From assembly GCA_913009925.1 (NCBI GenBank), contig CAJVWY010000019.1, positions 1 through 11,166 on the forward strand: DNA of 11,166 nucleotides, given 5' to 3'. Position 1 is the stretch's first letter. Each line of letters starts with the position of its first letter. The notes under the pieces were generated by a model. The model was not told where the DNA came from, did no database searches, and saw only the letters and a list, made by a program, of their open reading frames with translations. The translations under genes and the position numbers were made by a program. Of the stretch, positions 1 through 9,251 are shown one piece after another. This DNA is from an uncultured bacterium. Its GTDB lineage: Bacteria > Actinomycetota > Thermoleophilia > BMS3ABIN01.

Positions 1-56
1 GTAGATGACGGACTAAGGTGTGAAGGGGGGGGGGGGGTGGGGGGGTTTTTTTTTTT
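1..56. other. Non-genomic low-complexity read end (poly-G, poly-T)
   Basis: The first 24 bases match nothing I can name with confidence; their first 11 bases weakly resemble part of the Illumina P5 adapter complement. They run into an almost pure G tract (25-45, one T) and then an 11-base T tract (46-56). A G tract of this kind next to an adapter is typical of two-colour sequencing chemistry, where no signal is read as G. I do not treat any of this as chromosome. Confidence 0.85.
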
Positions 57-122
57 CAAGCAGAAGACGGCATACGAGGTAAGGGAATGTGACTGGAGTT
101 CGGACGTGTGCTCTTCCGATCT
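57..122 (+). other. Illumina P7 / index / read-2 adapter left in the assembly
   Basis: Bases 57-80 match the 24-base Illumina P7 oligo except for A to G at 79. Bases 81-88 (AAGGGAAT) sit where an 8-base index belongs. Bases 89-122 match the 34-base read-2 primer region except for A to G at 102, ending in the familiar CTCTTCCGATCT. The order P7, index, primer is exact and abuts genomic clpB sequence at 123. An open reading frame can be called from GTG at 89, but its first 12 codons are adapter, so that start is false. Confidence 0.98.
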
Positions 123-2458
<2,336 letters not shown>

Positions 2459-2482
2459 ATACATCAGATCGGTGTTGGTTCT

Positions 2483-3745
2483 TTACCCCTTCCAAAGCGC
2501 ACTAATTGGAACAGCTGACAACCGTTCGCCAAAGGGTAAGGCATTCTCACCGGTATAAAGCACTACGCCGCCGGCGAATTGTTTCCCCAGGACGCGTTGC
2601 AGCCTCCTGATACCCCGAAAGTCTTTTTCCTTGACAGTCTCGGCAGCCTTGATCTCTACTGCCGTAAATCGCATGCCCTGCTGCATCACAATATCGACCT
2701 CGTACTGGTCCTTGTCGCGGTAATGGAAAAAAGTAATATCACCATCTGTCCAGCTTGCCTGCTTTCTTAGTTCATTGAAGACAAATGTTTCCAACAACCT
2801 GCCCAGGATCTTTCTATCTGTCATTAAGCCTTCCGGGCCCACATGCAGGAGTGCACCCGCAAGCCCGGTATCACCCAAATGAATTTTTGCTGTTTTTATC
2901 AATCGCTTCAATCTATTGCTGTGCCACGGTTTTAACAGATCTACTAGGAAGATGTTCTCCAGCAGATTAATATAGTGGCGAATCGTAGGCCTGCTGAGAT
3001 GGAAAGGACTGGCCAGTTCACTGAAATTGATCAAGCCGGCGCTCTGTGATGCTGCCACCTCAAGCAAAGCGGGAATCGCATCAAGAGAGCGAAGCCGGGC
3101 GAGATCACGAATGTCTCTCTGTATCAGGGTATCAACGTAATTGCGATACCAGTCACTGCGCCGTGACCAGGAGGTCCGCATCAGGGGCTCAGGGTAACCG
3201 CCTTTCAGAATGCGCTCAATCAGTTCTTCCCCCAGATACTCGTAACGACCATTTGCGATATCACCGCCGGAAAAAAGATTCTTCAAAAAAAAGGGTTTGG
3301 AACCTTCTATCTCACATTGTGCCAGAGGAAAAAGCGGGATGATCTCCATCCGCCCGGCCAGGGAGTCTGATAGCTTGGGGACCAACAGGACATTCGCCGA
3401 ACCGGTAAGCAGGAATCTTCCCGGCAATCTGTCACGGTCAACAGACAATTTAATAGCGGATAAAAGTTCCGGCGTCTTCTGAACCTCATCCAGGATCGAC
3501 CTTTCGGGCAATCGATGAATAAAACCCAGTGGATCCTCGCTGGCTGCGGATAAAACAGAGGCATCGTCGAAGGTGAAGTAACTGTAATCCCTTTCCTCAC
3601 CGATCATTCTTGCTAATGTGGTTTTACCGCTCTGACGAGGACCATGGATCAGCACGACCGGAGTGTCGGTCAGAACTGATATTACTCTGGATATAATGCG
3701 ACGTGGAAATAATGATTCTGCTTTCATATCGGCTGATTGTAACAT
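2483..3745 (-). CDS. AAA_14/DUF4143 family ATPase, function unknown
   Basis: A 420-residue P-loop protein of the widespread AAA_14-DUF4143 family, whose biological role is not established. Walker A is GPRQSGKTT (residues 35-43); Walker B is SILDEVQ (83-89, acid pair D86-E87); a sensor-1-like LLTGSAN lies at 112-118, followed by the family's LAGRMEIIPLFPL. A helix-turn-helix-like segment sits near 235-262 (FSELASPFHLSRPTIRHYI). The C-terminal part keeps a PD-(D/E)XK-like pattern: E349, D351, then E364-x-K366 in AVEIKA. The length is normal and the frame intact. It converges on clpB with 24 bp between stops. On the minus strand a perfect TATAAT (3746-3751) abuts the first ATG with no good -35 and no ribosome site, so the ATG at 3727 (residue 7) may be the true start. 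G+C is visibly lower than in every neighbour, which, with the bracketing clpB tails, suggests acquired DNA. Confidence 0.9.
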   Translation of the reverse strand: MLQSADMKAESLFPRRIISRVISVLTDTPVVLIHGPRQSGKTTLARMIGEERDYSYFTFDDASVLSAASEDPLGFIHRLPERSILDEVQKTPELLSAIKLSVDRDRLPGRFLLTGSANVLLVPKLSDSLAGRMEIIPLFPLAQCEIEGSKPFFLKNLFSGGDIANGRYEYLGEELIERILKGGYPEPLMRTSWSRRSDWYRNYVDTLIQRDIRDLARLRSLDAIPALLEVAASQSAGLINFSELASPFHLSRPTIRHYINLLENIFLVDLLKPWHSNRLKRLIKTAKIHLGDTGLAGALLHVGPEGLMTDRKILGRLLETFVFNELRKQASWTDGDITFFHYRDKDQYEVDIVMQQGMRFTAVEIKAAETVKEKDFRGIRRLQRVLGKQFAGGVVLYTGENALPFGERLSAVPISALWKG

Positions 3746-3815
3746 ATTATAGCGTCTGTTTGTAAGTTAAGTAATCGGCCAATTGAAAATAGTGTTTACA
3801 TCCAACCGTAAGAAA

Positions 3816-4042
3816 CCAAGGACTACCTGGCCCGCGAGGGCTTCGACCCGGCCTACGGCGCCCGGCCGCTCAAACGGCTGATCCAGAAGGAGATACAGGA
3901 CTTGCTGGCGCTGAAACTGCTGGAGAGCGAGTTCAGCGAGGGGCAGACCATCGAGGTGGATTGCCAGGATGACCATCTGATCTTCGCGGCGATCACGACT
4001 CCGGAATCGGCAGAAGACGCAGAGGAAAAAGAGAAGGTGTAG
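3816..4042 (+). pseudogene. clpB 3'-end fragment (repeat copy B)
   Basis: This stretch encodes the C-terminal end of a second ClpB: K-D-Y-L-A-R-E-G-F-D then GARPLKRLIQKE, finishing at a TAG at 4040-4042. It has no start: its frame is closed by TAA at 3809-3811 and homology to clpB stops abruptly at 3816. Against copy A six of eight differences in the conserved part are synonymous and the frame is unbroken, so it diverged while functional and lost its 5' part recently. The C-terminal tail differs (ends EKEKV, not AEEKM). It is either the original end of clpB displaced by an insertion or the remnant of a second clpB gene. Confidence 0.88.
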
Positions 4043-4318
4043 AAGCCCGGTCCTCCCCTTCATTCAGGCATGCGATAAGGACAATCTTGCCGCTGAAGGA
4101 ATATAGGCGTTTCGGGACGGCCGAATCCCAGCAATCCTCAAGCTCGGGAGCATTCTCGGTATTTGCCTCACCGGTCCGCTGCTCTTTCATCTCCAGGGTG
4201 ACGGTGTCATAGATGTCAGCCACTATCGTTGGCATGCAGCACGCCGAGGATCCCATCACTGTTCTCCGGCTCGGAGCGGGCATACTCATTGCTGATGACG
4301 GCATACGTGTTTTTTGTA
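4043..4318. other. Gene-poor stretch with a possible decayed reading frame on the minus strand
   Basis: No intact gene is convincing here. Read on the minus strand, about 4055-4230 gives a protein-like frame (MPTIVADIYDTVTLEMKEQ and on to SFSGKIVLIACLNEGED) with no recognisable domain. Another minus-strand frame just upstream (about 4220-4310) reads TYAVISNEYARSEPENSDG and then hits a stop. The two could be halves of a frameshifted gene, but I do not recognise the product. The only open version runs into the clpB fragment and is unlikely to be translated. Confidence 0.3.
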
Positions 4319-4347
4319 TTGACAAATAAATAAAGTTAGATTAATAT
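4319..4347 (+). promoter_or_regulatory. Probable sigma70-type promoter of the FTR1-ABC locus
   Basis: A perfect -35 box TTGACA (4319-4324) is followed after 17 bases by TAATAT (4342-4347), four of six matches to the -10 consensus. It lies in a sharply AT-rich island between G+C-rich genes and about 130 bp before the iron permease start. The -10 box is covered by the first palindromic operator, as expected for a repressed promoter. Confidence 0.7.
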
Positions 4348-4351
4348 AACT
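4334..4351. promoter_or_regulatory. Palindromic operator 1 over the -10 box, probably metal-regulatory
   Basis: AGTTAGATTAATATAACT is an inverted repeat matching its own reverse complement at 16 of 18 positions. It covers the -10 box of the promoter before the FTR1 gene. From 4336 its core shares 12 of 15 bases with operator 2 downstream. The TTAG half-sites recall DtxR/IdeR-type iron boxes; that assignment is inference, and no regulator gene is in view. Confidence 0.6.
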
Positions 4352-4380
4352 CTTTCCAATGTATTAGTCTTAGTATATAT

Positions 4381-4397
4381 TTAGATACATCTAACTT
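4381..4397. promoter_or_regulatory. Palindromic operator 2 in the FTR1 leader
   Basis: TTAGATACATCTAA (4381-4394) is a perfect 6-2-6 palindrome. Its start lies 45 bp after the matching point in operator 1. The segment 4389-4397 is also the exact 9-base reverse complement of 4333-4341 in operator 1, so the two sites are related. The site lies just after the predicted transcription start, suited to a roadblock or to a second dimer of the same repressor. Confidence 0.6.
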
Positions 4398-4476
4398 ACA
4401 AGAAAGTGCAATTCTTTATGACGATAAAGGAGTACGAGAACAGAGTGACGACTCGGAGTATAACCGGGAGAGGTAA

Positions 4477-5793
4477 ATGGAATCTTTAAACAATCTTTTC
4501 GAAGCCCTGGTTATAACCTTGAGGGAGGGCATTGAGGCCTCCCTGGTGATCGGCATCGTGATGGCCTACCTGGCCCGAGTTCACCGGCCTGAGCTCAAGC
4601 GCCCCGTGTGGGCGGCCGTTGCCGCCGCTATCGCGGGCAGTGTGGCGGTGGCGATCGCCTTCCAGGTATTCGGCATCGATCCGGAGAACGAGTTCCGGGA
4701 AGGAGTGATGTTTTTCGCCGCAGGCCTGATGGTGGGCACCATGGTCATCTGGATGTGGCGGCAGGGCAAGCATTCCAGGACTGACATCGAGCAAAAGCTG
4801 GGTGGCATCTTCTCTGAGACCAGCAGAGGCGTGCTTGGGACCGCGGCCGGCCTGTTCGTGTTTGTCTTCTTCATGATCCTCAGGGAAGGGATCGAGGCGG
4901 TCATGTTCATGCTGGCCCTCGGCGGAGACGTAACTGCCGGTCCCGCATACAATTTTATCGGCGGCAGCCTGGGCATCGCCCTGGCGGCCGGCTTCGGCTT
5001 CCTGCTTTTCAAGGGTAGTCTCCGCATCAACTTGAGGACCTTCTTCTCCGTCACCGGCGTTGTGCTGCTGATCCTGGCGTTAAAACTGCTGGCAGGCGGT
5101 ATACACGAATGGACCGAGGCGGAGATTCTGCCGGCGAGCGATACCTGGATGAATATCATCGGCTGGATCGCCAAGGACAGCACCTCGACTTTTGTGTTGA
5201 TAGCGCTGATCGGCATCCCCGCTCTCTTTATCTTCCGGGAGACGCGGAAGATAAAGCCGGGACTCGATGGCGTCGAGTCCCTGGCCGACAGGCGCAAGGT
5301 AGTGGCAGAGGCGGGTAGCGCTCACACCTGGGGCATGTCCGTGGCGGGGCTGGGCCTATTGATCGTGCTCGCCCTGGGCGGCACCCAGGCAGCGATCGCC
5401 GCCAGCCGCCATGACCCTGTCCCGGCACCAGTCGAAGGACAGGGCGGCCAGGCGGTAGTTCCCGTTTCCGACCTTGAAGACGGAAAAATACATAAGTATA
5501 CCTACACTAACTACCAGGGAGCCGTCCGGTTTATTGTCGTGAAATATGAAGGTAAGTACATGGCCGCCTTCGACTCCTGCGAAATATGCCCCGCCAAGGG
5601 CTTCGTCCAGGATGGAGATAATACGCTAATCTGCAAGAATTGCAACGCCCCCATCGACGTAGCCACCTTGCCGGACGGCGGCGGCTGCAATCCCATACCT
5701 CTGGAAGTCGAACTCGACGGGGATAATGTCATCATCGAGAGCGGCGATCTGATGGATCCGGAAGTTATGGCCAAGATGCGCGGCCATGTTTAA
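4477..5793 (+). CDS. FTR1-family iron permease fused to a C-terminal DUF2318 domain
   Basis: Membrane iron permease of 438 residues. The FTR1/EfeU hallmark REGIE occurs twice in transmembrane helices (residues 16-20 and 136-140), in repeated halves that supply the iron path. Hydrophobic segments lie near 10-32, 45-65, 75-95, 120-150, 160-178, 190-207, 238-254 and 286-305. Residues about 331-424 form a DUF2318 domain outside the last helix, with its cysteine pattern C368-x2-C371, C386-x2-C389 and GGGC404; it is presumed to bind metal or iron-sulfur and to handle iron or electrons at the membrane surface. The start has a good ribosome site (GGGAGAGG, 4466-4473). In p19/fetMP-type loci the permease and DUF2318 protein are, as I recall, separate genes, so the fusion supports joint work with the ABC genes behind it. 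The next gene starts 18 bases after the stop. Confidence 0.92.
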   Translation: MESLNNLFEALVITLREGIEASLVIGIVMAYLARVHRPELKRPVWAAVAAAIAGSVAVAIAFQVFGIDPENEFREGVMFFAAGLMVGTMVIWMWRQGKHSRTDIEQKLGGIFSETSRGVLGTAAGLFVFVFFMILREGIEAVMFMLALGGDVTAGPAYNFIGGSLGIALAAGFGFLLFKGSLRINLRTFFSVTGVVLLILALKLLAGGIHEWTEAEILPASDTWMNIIGWIAKDSTSTFVLIALIGIPALFIFRETRKIKPGLDGVESLADRRKVVAEAGSAHTWGMSVAGLGLLIVLALGGTQAAIAASRHDPVPAPVEGQGGQAVVPVSDLEDGKIHKYTYTNYQGAVRFIVVKYEGKYMAAFDSCEICPAKGFVQDGDNTLICKNCNAPIDVATLPDGGGCNPIPLEVELDGDNVIIESGDLMDPEVMAKMRGHV

Positions 5794-5811
5794 ACGGAAA
5801 CCAGGAGCCTC

Positions 5812-7086
5812 TTGCTTCTTCACCTGGTAAAAGATTCCCTGGTACGGCGCCGCCGCCGGATAGCGCTGGCCGTTTTGTCTCTGCTGGTGGGAACCGCCCT
5901 TATCTCCAGCCTGCTGACAGTTTCTTTAGACATCGAGGGAAAGATCGGTAAGGAGATGCGCTCGTTTGGCGCCAACATCCTCCTCATCCCCCGATCCGAG
6001 ACGGTACCGGTGGAGATCGCCGGCATGCCTGCGGGAGAGATCGGCGACAGAAGCTTCCTCAGAGAGGAAGATCTTGGCAAATTGAAGACGATCTTCTGGA
6101 AAAACAACATTACCGGATTCGTTCCCTATCTTTTCGGTCGTGCCCGCATTGAGGGTACACAGATTGTTCTGGTTGGTACCTGGTTCGATCACGAAGTCTC
6201 CACGGAGAAAGGCCCGTTCAGGACCGGTATCCGGCAGACTTCTCCATGGTGGCGCGTCGAAGGAGAATGGCCCAGCGGCAGGGGACAGCTCCTCATCGGC
6301 CATGAGCTGGCTGACCGCCTGGCTCTGGAGCCCGGTGATCAGATAAATCTCAATACGGGCCAGTCGGGGAGGGAATTCCGGGTGGCCGGCATAGTATCCA
6401 CCGGCGGCGGCGAAGAAAGCCAGGTCTTTATGGACCTTTCCGAGGCCCAGGAGCTGCTGGGCCTGGCAGGCCGGGTCGAAAAAGTGCAGATAAGTGCCCT
6501 CACTAAACCGCCCGATGACCTGGCCCGCCGGGCCCGGCTGCTGGAAGACCCCAAGGAAGGTTTGCCGCCCAAGGAGTATGAGAAATGGTACTGCTCTCCA
6601 TATATAGAAGCTATCACCTATCAGATCGAGGAAGCCTTCCCCGACGGTCTGGCCAAACCCGTGCGACAGGTCGCCGATGCCGAAGGGGCATTCCTGGGGA
6701 AACTGAAACTGCTGTTTGCGCTCATTGCCGGTGTGGCGGCGGTAACCTCGGCCATGGGTGTGACCGCCACCATGAGCGCCACGGTGAAGGAACGGCGCGG
6801 TGAGATCGGCCTGATGAAGGCCCTGGGCGCGGAGAATTTCCATATCACCGGCCAGTTTCTACTGGAGGCGGCCTTTACCGGCCTTATCGGCGGCGTGGCC
6901 GGATACGGGCTCGGCATCGTACTCGCTGCTCTCATCGGCCGCCAGGTTTTTGATTCGCCTGTGTCGTTCAGCCTGCCGGTGCTGCCATTCGCCATCCTGA
7001 CTTCGCTGGCCATTGCCCTGCTGGGCAGCGCACTGCCGGTCCGCCGCGCCAGCCGCCTCGAACCGATCCAGGCGCTCAAGGAATAG
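5812..7086 (+). CDS. FtsX/MacB-type ABC permease, first of a tandem pair
   Basis: ABC permease of 424 residues with the FtsX/MacB four-helix layout: a basic N-terminus (RRRRR at 12-16), TM1 about 17-37, a large extracytoplasmic domain about 40-295, and three C-terminal helices about 298-320, 345-370 and 385-408. The coupling stretch ERRGEIGLMKALGA sits near 327-340 and the family's ending VRRASRLEPI near 409-418. Start is TTG at 5812 with AGGAG at 5803-5807; no better start fits between the FTR1 stop and TM1. The external domain carries a segment of about 40 residues near 235-275, with the protein's only cysteine (C261, in WYCSPYIEAI), absent from the next permease. The 18-base gap to FTR1 and 4-base gap to the next gene indicate one operon. 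Family members drive mechanical or export work, so import of iron itself is not implied. Confidence 0.88.
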   Translation: MLLHLVKDSLVRRRRRIALAVLSLLVGTALISSLLTVSLDIEGKIGKEMRSFGANILLIPRSETVPVEIAGMPAGEIGDRSFLREEDLGKLKTIFWKNNITGFVPYLFGRARIEGTQIVLVGTWFDHEVSTEKGPFRTGIRQTSPWWRVEGEWPSGRGQLLIGHELADRLALEPGDQINLNTGQSGREFRVAGIVSTGGGEESQVFMDLSEAQELLGLAGRVEKVQISALTKPPDDLARRARLLEDPKEGLPPKEYEKWYCSPYIEAITYQIEEAFPDGLAKPVRQVADAEGAFLGKLKLLFALIAGVAAVTSAMGVTATMSATVKERRGEIGLMKALGAENFHITGQFLLEAAFTGLIGGVAGYGLGIVLAALIGRQVFDSPVSFSLPVLPFAILTSLAIALLGSALPVRRASRLEPIQALKE

Positions 7087-7090
7087 AGAC

Positions 7091-8236
7091 ATGTTTCCAC
7101 GACTGATACTAAAATCACTGCGCCAACGCCCTGGGAGGGCGGTCCTGATCGTCCTTACCCTGGTCATGGGCCTGTCCCTGGAAGCAGCACTTCTGAATCT
7201 ATCTCTGGATATCGGCAACAAGAGCGAACAGGAACTGAAAGCTTTCGGCAGCAACATCCTGCTGCTTCCCAGGGATGAAATTGACACTTCTTCCGCCGAA
7301 CTCACTACTGGGAACCGGGTTTTTATTCCCCAAACGCAGCTCTCGTCGCTGGACACCCCCGGAGACATTCCGCTTGAAGGCTATGTACCCTTCCTTTACA
7401 GTCTGGCCGAAGTCAACGGGCAACGGGTTGCCGTTTCCGGAACCGTCTTTGACAAGGCCCTGAAGATCAACCCTTGGTGGAGCATCAGGGGAGAAGCTCC
7501 CGCAAGGGGCGGAAAGGGCGTCGTCCTGGGCGAAGAGCTGGCGATGAAACTGAATGTGAATGAAGGCGGGCGAATCACCATACGGCAGGAAGGCAGGCTG
7601 GAAACACTCGCCGTCGTTGGCGTGCTTTCCACCGGCGGATCGGAAGACAACCAGGTTCTCATGGACCTGGACCTGGCCCAGTCGATAACAGGACTTCCCG
7701 AAAAGGTGAGCGCGGTCCAGGTAAGCGTGCCGACAGGCGGCGACTTCAGCGTTGATGAGATCGCCGCCTCCCTGGAGGAACAATTGCCCGGAGTCCGCGC
7801 CAGAACCGTGAAACAGGTGACCGAAGCCGGTCAGAACCTGCTGGGCAAGATCAATATGCTCATGGGGCTGGTTACAACCCTGATAATCTTTATTTCCGCT
7901 GTGACCGTGAGCGCCTCGCTGGCCAACGCAGTCATCGAACGACGGTGTGAGATAGGCCTGATGAAGGCCCTGGGAGCCGAGGGCCGCGGGATCGCCGCGA
8001 TAATCCTTGGGGAAGCGCTGCTGCTCAGCGCCCTGGCCGGGCCCGCCGGATACCTCTTGGGCCTCATGCTCGCACAGGTTGTGGGCCTTTCAGTTTTCGA
8101 TACTACCGTATCCTTCCATCTGCGTGTGATACCGATTGTGATCGTGAGCGCCGGGCTGCTTGCCATTGCAGCATCACTGATGCCGGTCCGCCGGGCCCTG
8201 TCCATTGAACCGGCAGTAATATTAAGGGGCGAATAA
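7091..8236 (+). CDS. FtsX/MacB-type ABC permease, second of a tandem pair
   Basis: A 381-residue paralogue of the preceding permease with the same plan: TM1 about 18-36, an extracytoplasmic domain, three C-terminal helices, the coupling motif ERRCEIGLMKALGA and the ending VRRALSIEPAVIL. The two share matched landmarks such as FGSNILLLPRDE here against FGANILLIPRSE before. I choose ATG at 7091: AAGGA (7078-7082) lies eight bases upstream, the protein then begins MFPRLILKSLRQRPGRAV like its relative, and the longer open frame from 7013 would lie inside the previous gene. The stop of the first permease is only four bases upstream, implying translational coupling. The pair probably forms a heterodimer with the ATPase at 8314-8973. 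Confidence 0.88.
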   Translation: MFPRLILKSLRQRPGRAVLIVLTLVMGLSLEAALLNLSLDIGNKSEQELKAFGSNILLLPRDEIDTSSAELTTGNRVFIPQTQLSSLDTPGDIPLEGYVPFLYSLAEVNGQRVAVSGTVFDKALKINPWWSIRGEAPARGGKGVVLGEELAMKLNVNEGGRITIRQEGRLETLAVVGVLSTGGSEDNQVLMDLDLAQSITGLPEKVSAVQVSVPTGGDFSVDEIAASLEEQLPGVRARTVKQVTEAGQNLLGKINMLMGLVTTLIIFISAVTVSASLANAVIERRCEIGLMKALGAEGRGIAAIILGEALLLSALAGPAGYLLGLMLAQVVGLSVFDTTVSFHLRVIPIVIVSAGLLAIAASLMPVRRALSIEPAVILRGE

Positions 8237-8313
8237 GAAAATTAACAAGCGCTGCAACAAAGAACCCGATTTTTTCAGCATACTTCAGACCAGCATTTTA
8301 ACGAGGTGACCAG

Positions 8314-8973
8314 ATGAAAGAAATAATGAAGGTCAGCCGCCTGAGCAAGACATACGGACAGATCAAAGCTCTTGACTGCGTGGACCTTTCCGTGCGCGAA
8401 GGCGAGTGGCTTTCGATCATGGGCCCTTCGGGTTCGGGAAAATCCACCCTGCTCAACATCGTCTGTGGCCTGGACTCCCCCAGCGATGGCTCCGTCCGCA
8501 TCGATGGAATCGAGCTTGCAGGCATGTCCACGGGCGAACTGGCCCGTTACCGCCGCGAGATGGTGGGCCTCATCTTTCAGCAGTTCTACATGGTGCCCTA
8601 CCTGAATGCCACGGAGAACGTGATGCTGTCACAGTATTTCCACAGCATGGCCGACGAGAAAGAGGCAAGGCGGGCGCTGGATCGAGTGGGTCTGGGCCAT
8701 CGCCTGGATCATCTTCCCGCCCATCTGTCCGGCGGTGAGCAGCAGCGGGTCTGCATCGCCCGGGCGCTGATCAACGAGCCCACCCTGCTACTGGCCGACG
8801 AGCCAACCGGAAACCTGGACGATAAGAACGAGGGTACTGTGATGGAACTGTTTGATGAGCTTCACACTCAGGGAATGACCCTGGTGGTCGTGACTCATGA
8901 TGCGAGTGTGGGTGAGGCGGCTGACCGGATAGTCTATCTTGAACATGGAAGAGTAGCATCACTATCCATCTGA
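8314..8973 (+). CDS. ABC transporter ATPase, MacB/LolD/FtsE type
   Basis: Cytoplasmic ATP-binding subunit of 219 residues that powers the two preceding permeases. All sites are intact: Walker A GPSGSGKST (37-45), Q-loop FQQF (Q89), signature LSGGEQQR (138-145), Walker B LLLADEPTGNLD (158-169, with D162 and catalytic E163) and the switch histidine H195. The DEPTGNLD ending is typical of the MacB/LolD/FtsE subfamily that pairs with FtsX-fold permeases. GAGGTG (8303-8308) precedes the ATG. A 77-base gap separates it from the second permease, with no promoter or terminator I can see, so I place it in the same operon. It is the last gene of the locus; no P19 or thioredoxin gene follows. Confidence 0.95.
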   Translation: MKEIMKVSRLSKTYGQIKALDCVDLSVREGEWLSIMGPSGSGKSTLLNIVCGLDSPSDGSVRIDGIELAGMSTGELARYRREMVGLIFQQFYMVPYLNATENVMLSQYFHSMADEKEARRALDRVGLGHRLDHLPAHLSGGEQQRVCIARALINEPTLLLADEPTGNLDDKNEGTVMELFDELHTQGMTLVVVTHDASVGEAADRIVYLEHGRVASLSI

Positions 8974-8978
8974 CCAAT

Positions 8979-9036
8979 GACTGGTGCACAAACAGGCGCT
9001 TTAGCCGCCCGCTCCATAGGTTACCAGTCCCTTTTA
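8979..9036 (+). terminator. Possible weak terminator after the ABC operon
   Basis: GACTGGT (8979-8985) is complementary to ACCAGTC (9023-9029) and is followed by CCTTTTA. The intervening 37 bases contain a smaller GGCG/CGCC stem. It starts six bases after the ATPase stop, the right place for a terminator, but the loop is long and the T run short. Confidence 0.3.
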
Positions 9037-9222
9037 TGGCAACTATCAGAATATGCGAACCACCCCGAACCTCTTATCACAATATGTTTTCCGGTAGATG
9101 GCTCGCAACCCCTTTATTCAAGTGAAAAACACGATTTCTCTATCCATATGTATATGGAACGAAAGCGGGCAAATGCAGGATAATTTCCTCGCAATTTCCG
9201 GTATTTTCCGGCATGGAACAGC
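9037..9222. other. Intergenic stretch with a palindrome and TTTCCGG repeats
   Basis: No supported gene. A perfect 6-2-6 palindrome CCATATGTATATGG lies at 9144-9157. The heptamer TTTCCGG occurs three times (9088-9094, 9196-9202, 9205-9211). The outer two are each followed about 10-14 bases later by GCAACC, making an imperfect direct repeat around 9087-9110 and 9204-9230. These could be regulator sites for the downstream promoter, but nothing identifies a regulator. Confidence 0.3.
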
Positions 9223-9251
9223 TTGCAACCGTATTCGGTAGGTGCTATAGT
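9223..9251 (+). promoter_or_regulatory. Probable sigma70-type promoter of the 3D-domain gene
   Basis: TTGCAA (9223-9228), a 17-base spacer, then TATAGT (9246-9251). Transcription would begin near 9258, giving a leader of about 160 bases before the gene and including the potentially folded region that begins at 9252. Confidence 0.6.

Noticed and set aside
2483..4042. Insertion sequence or transposon carrying the ATPase gene
   Set aside because: No transposase, terminal inverted repeats or short target duplication is visible; the only flanking repeats are the clpB tails.
4418..4489. A 23-codon open frame overlapping the FTR1 start, as a possible leader peptide
   Set aside because: It has no ribosome site, no notable composition, and its length is expected by chance.
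8977..9183. A 68-codon open frame after the ABC ATPase
   Set aside because: No ribosome site, no recognisable domain, mixed codon use, and it covers the candidate terminator and a palindrome.
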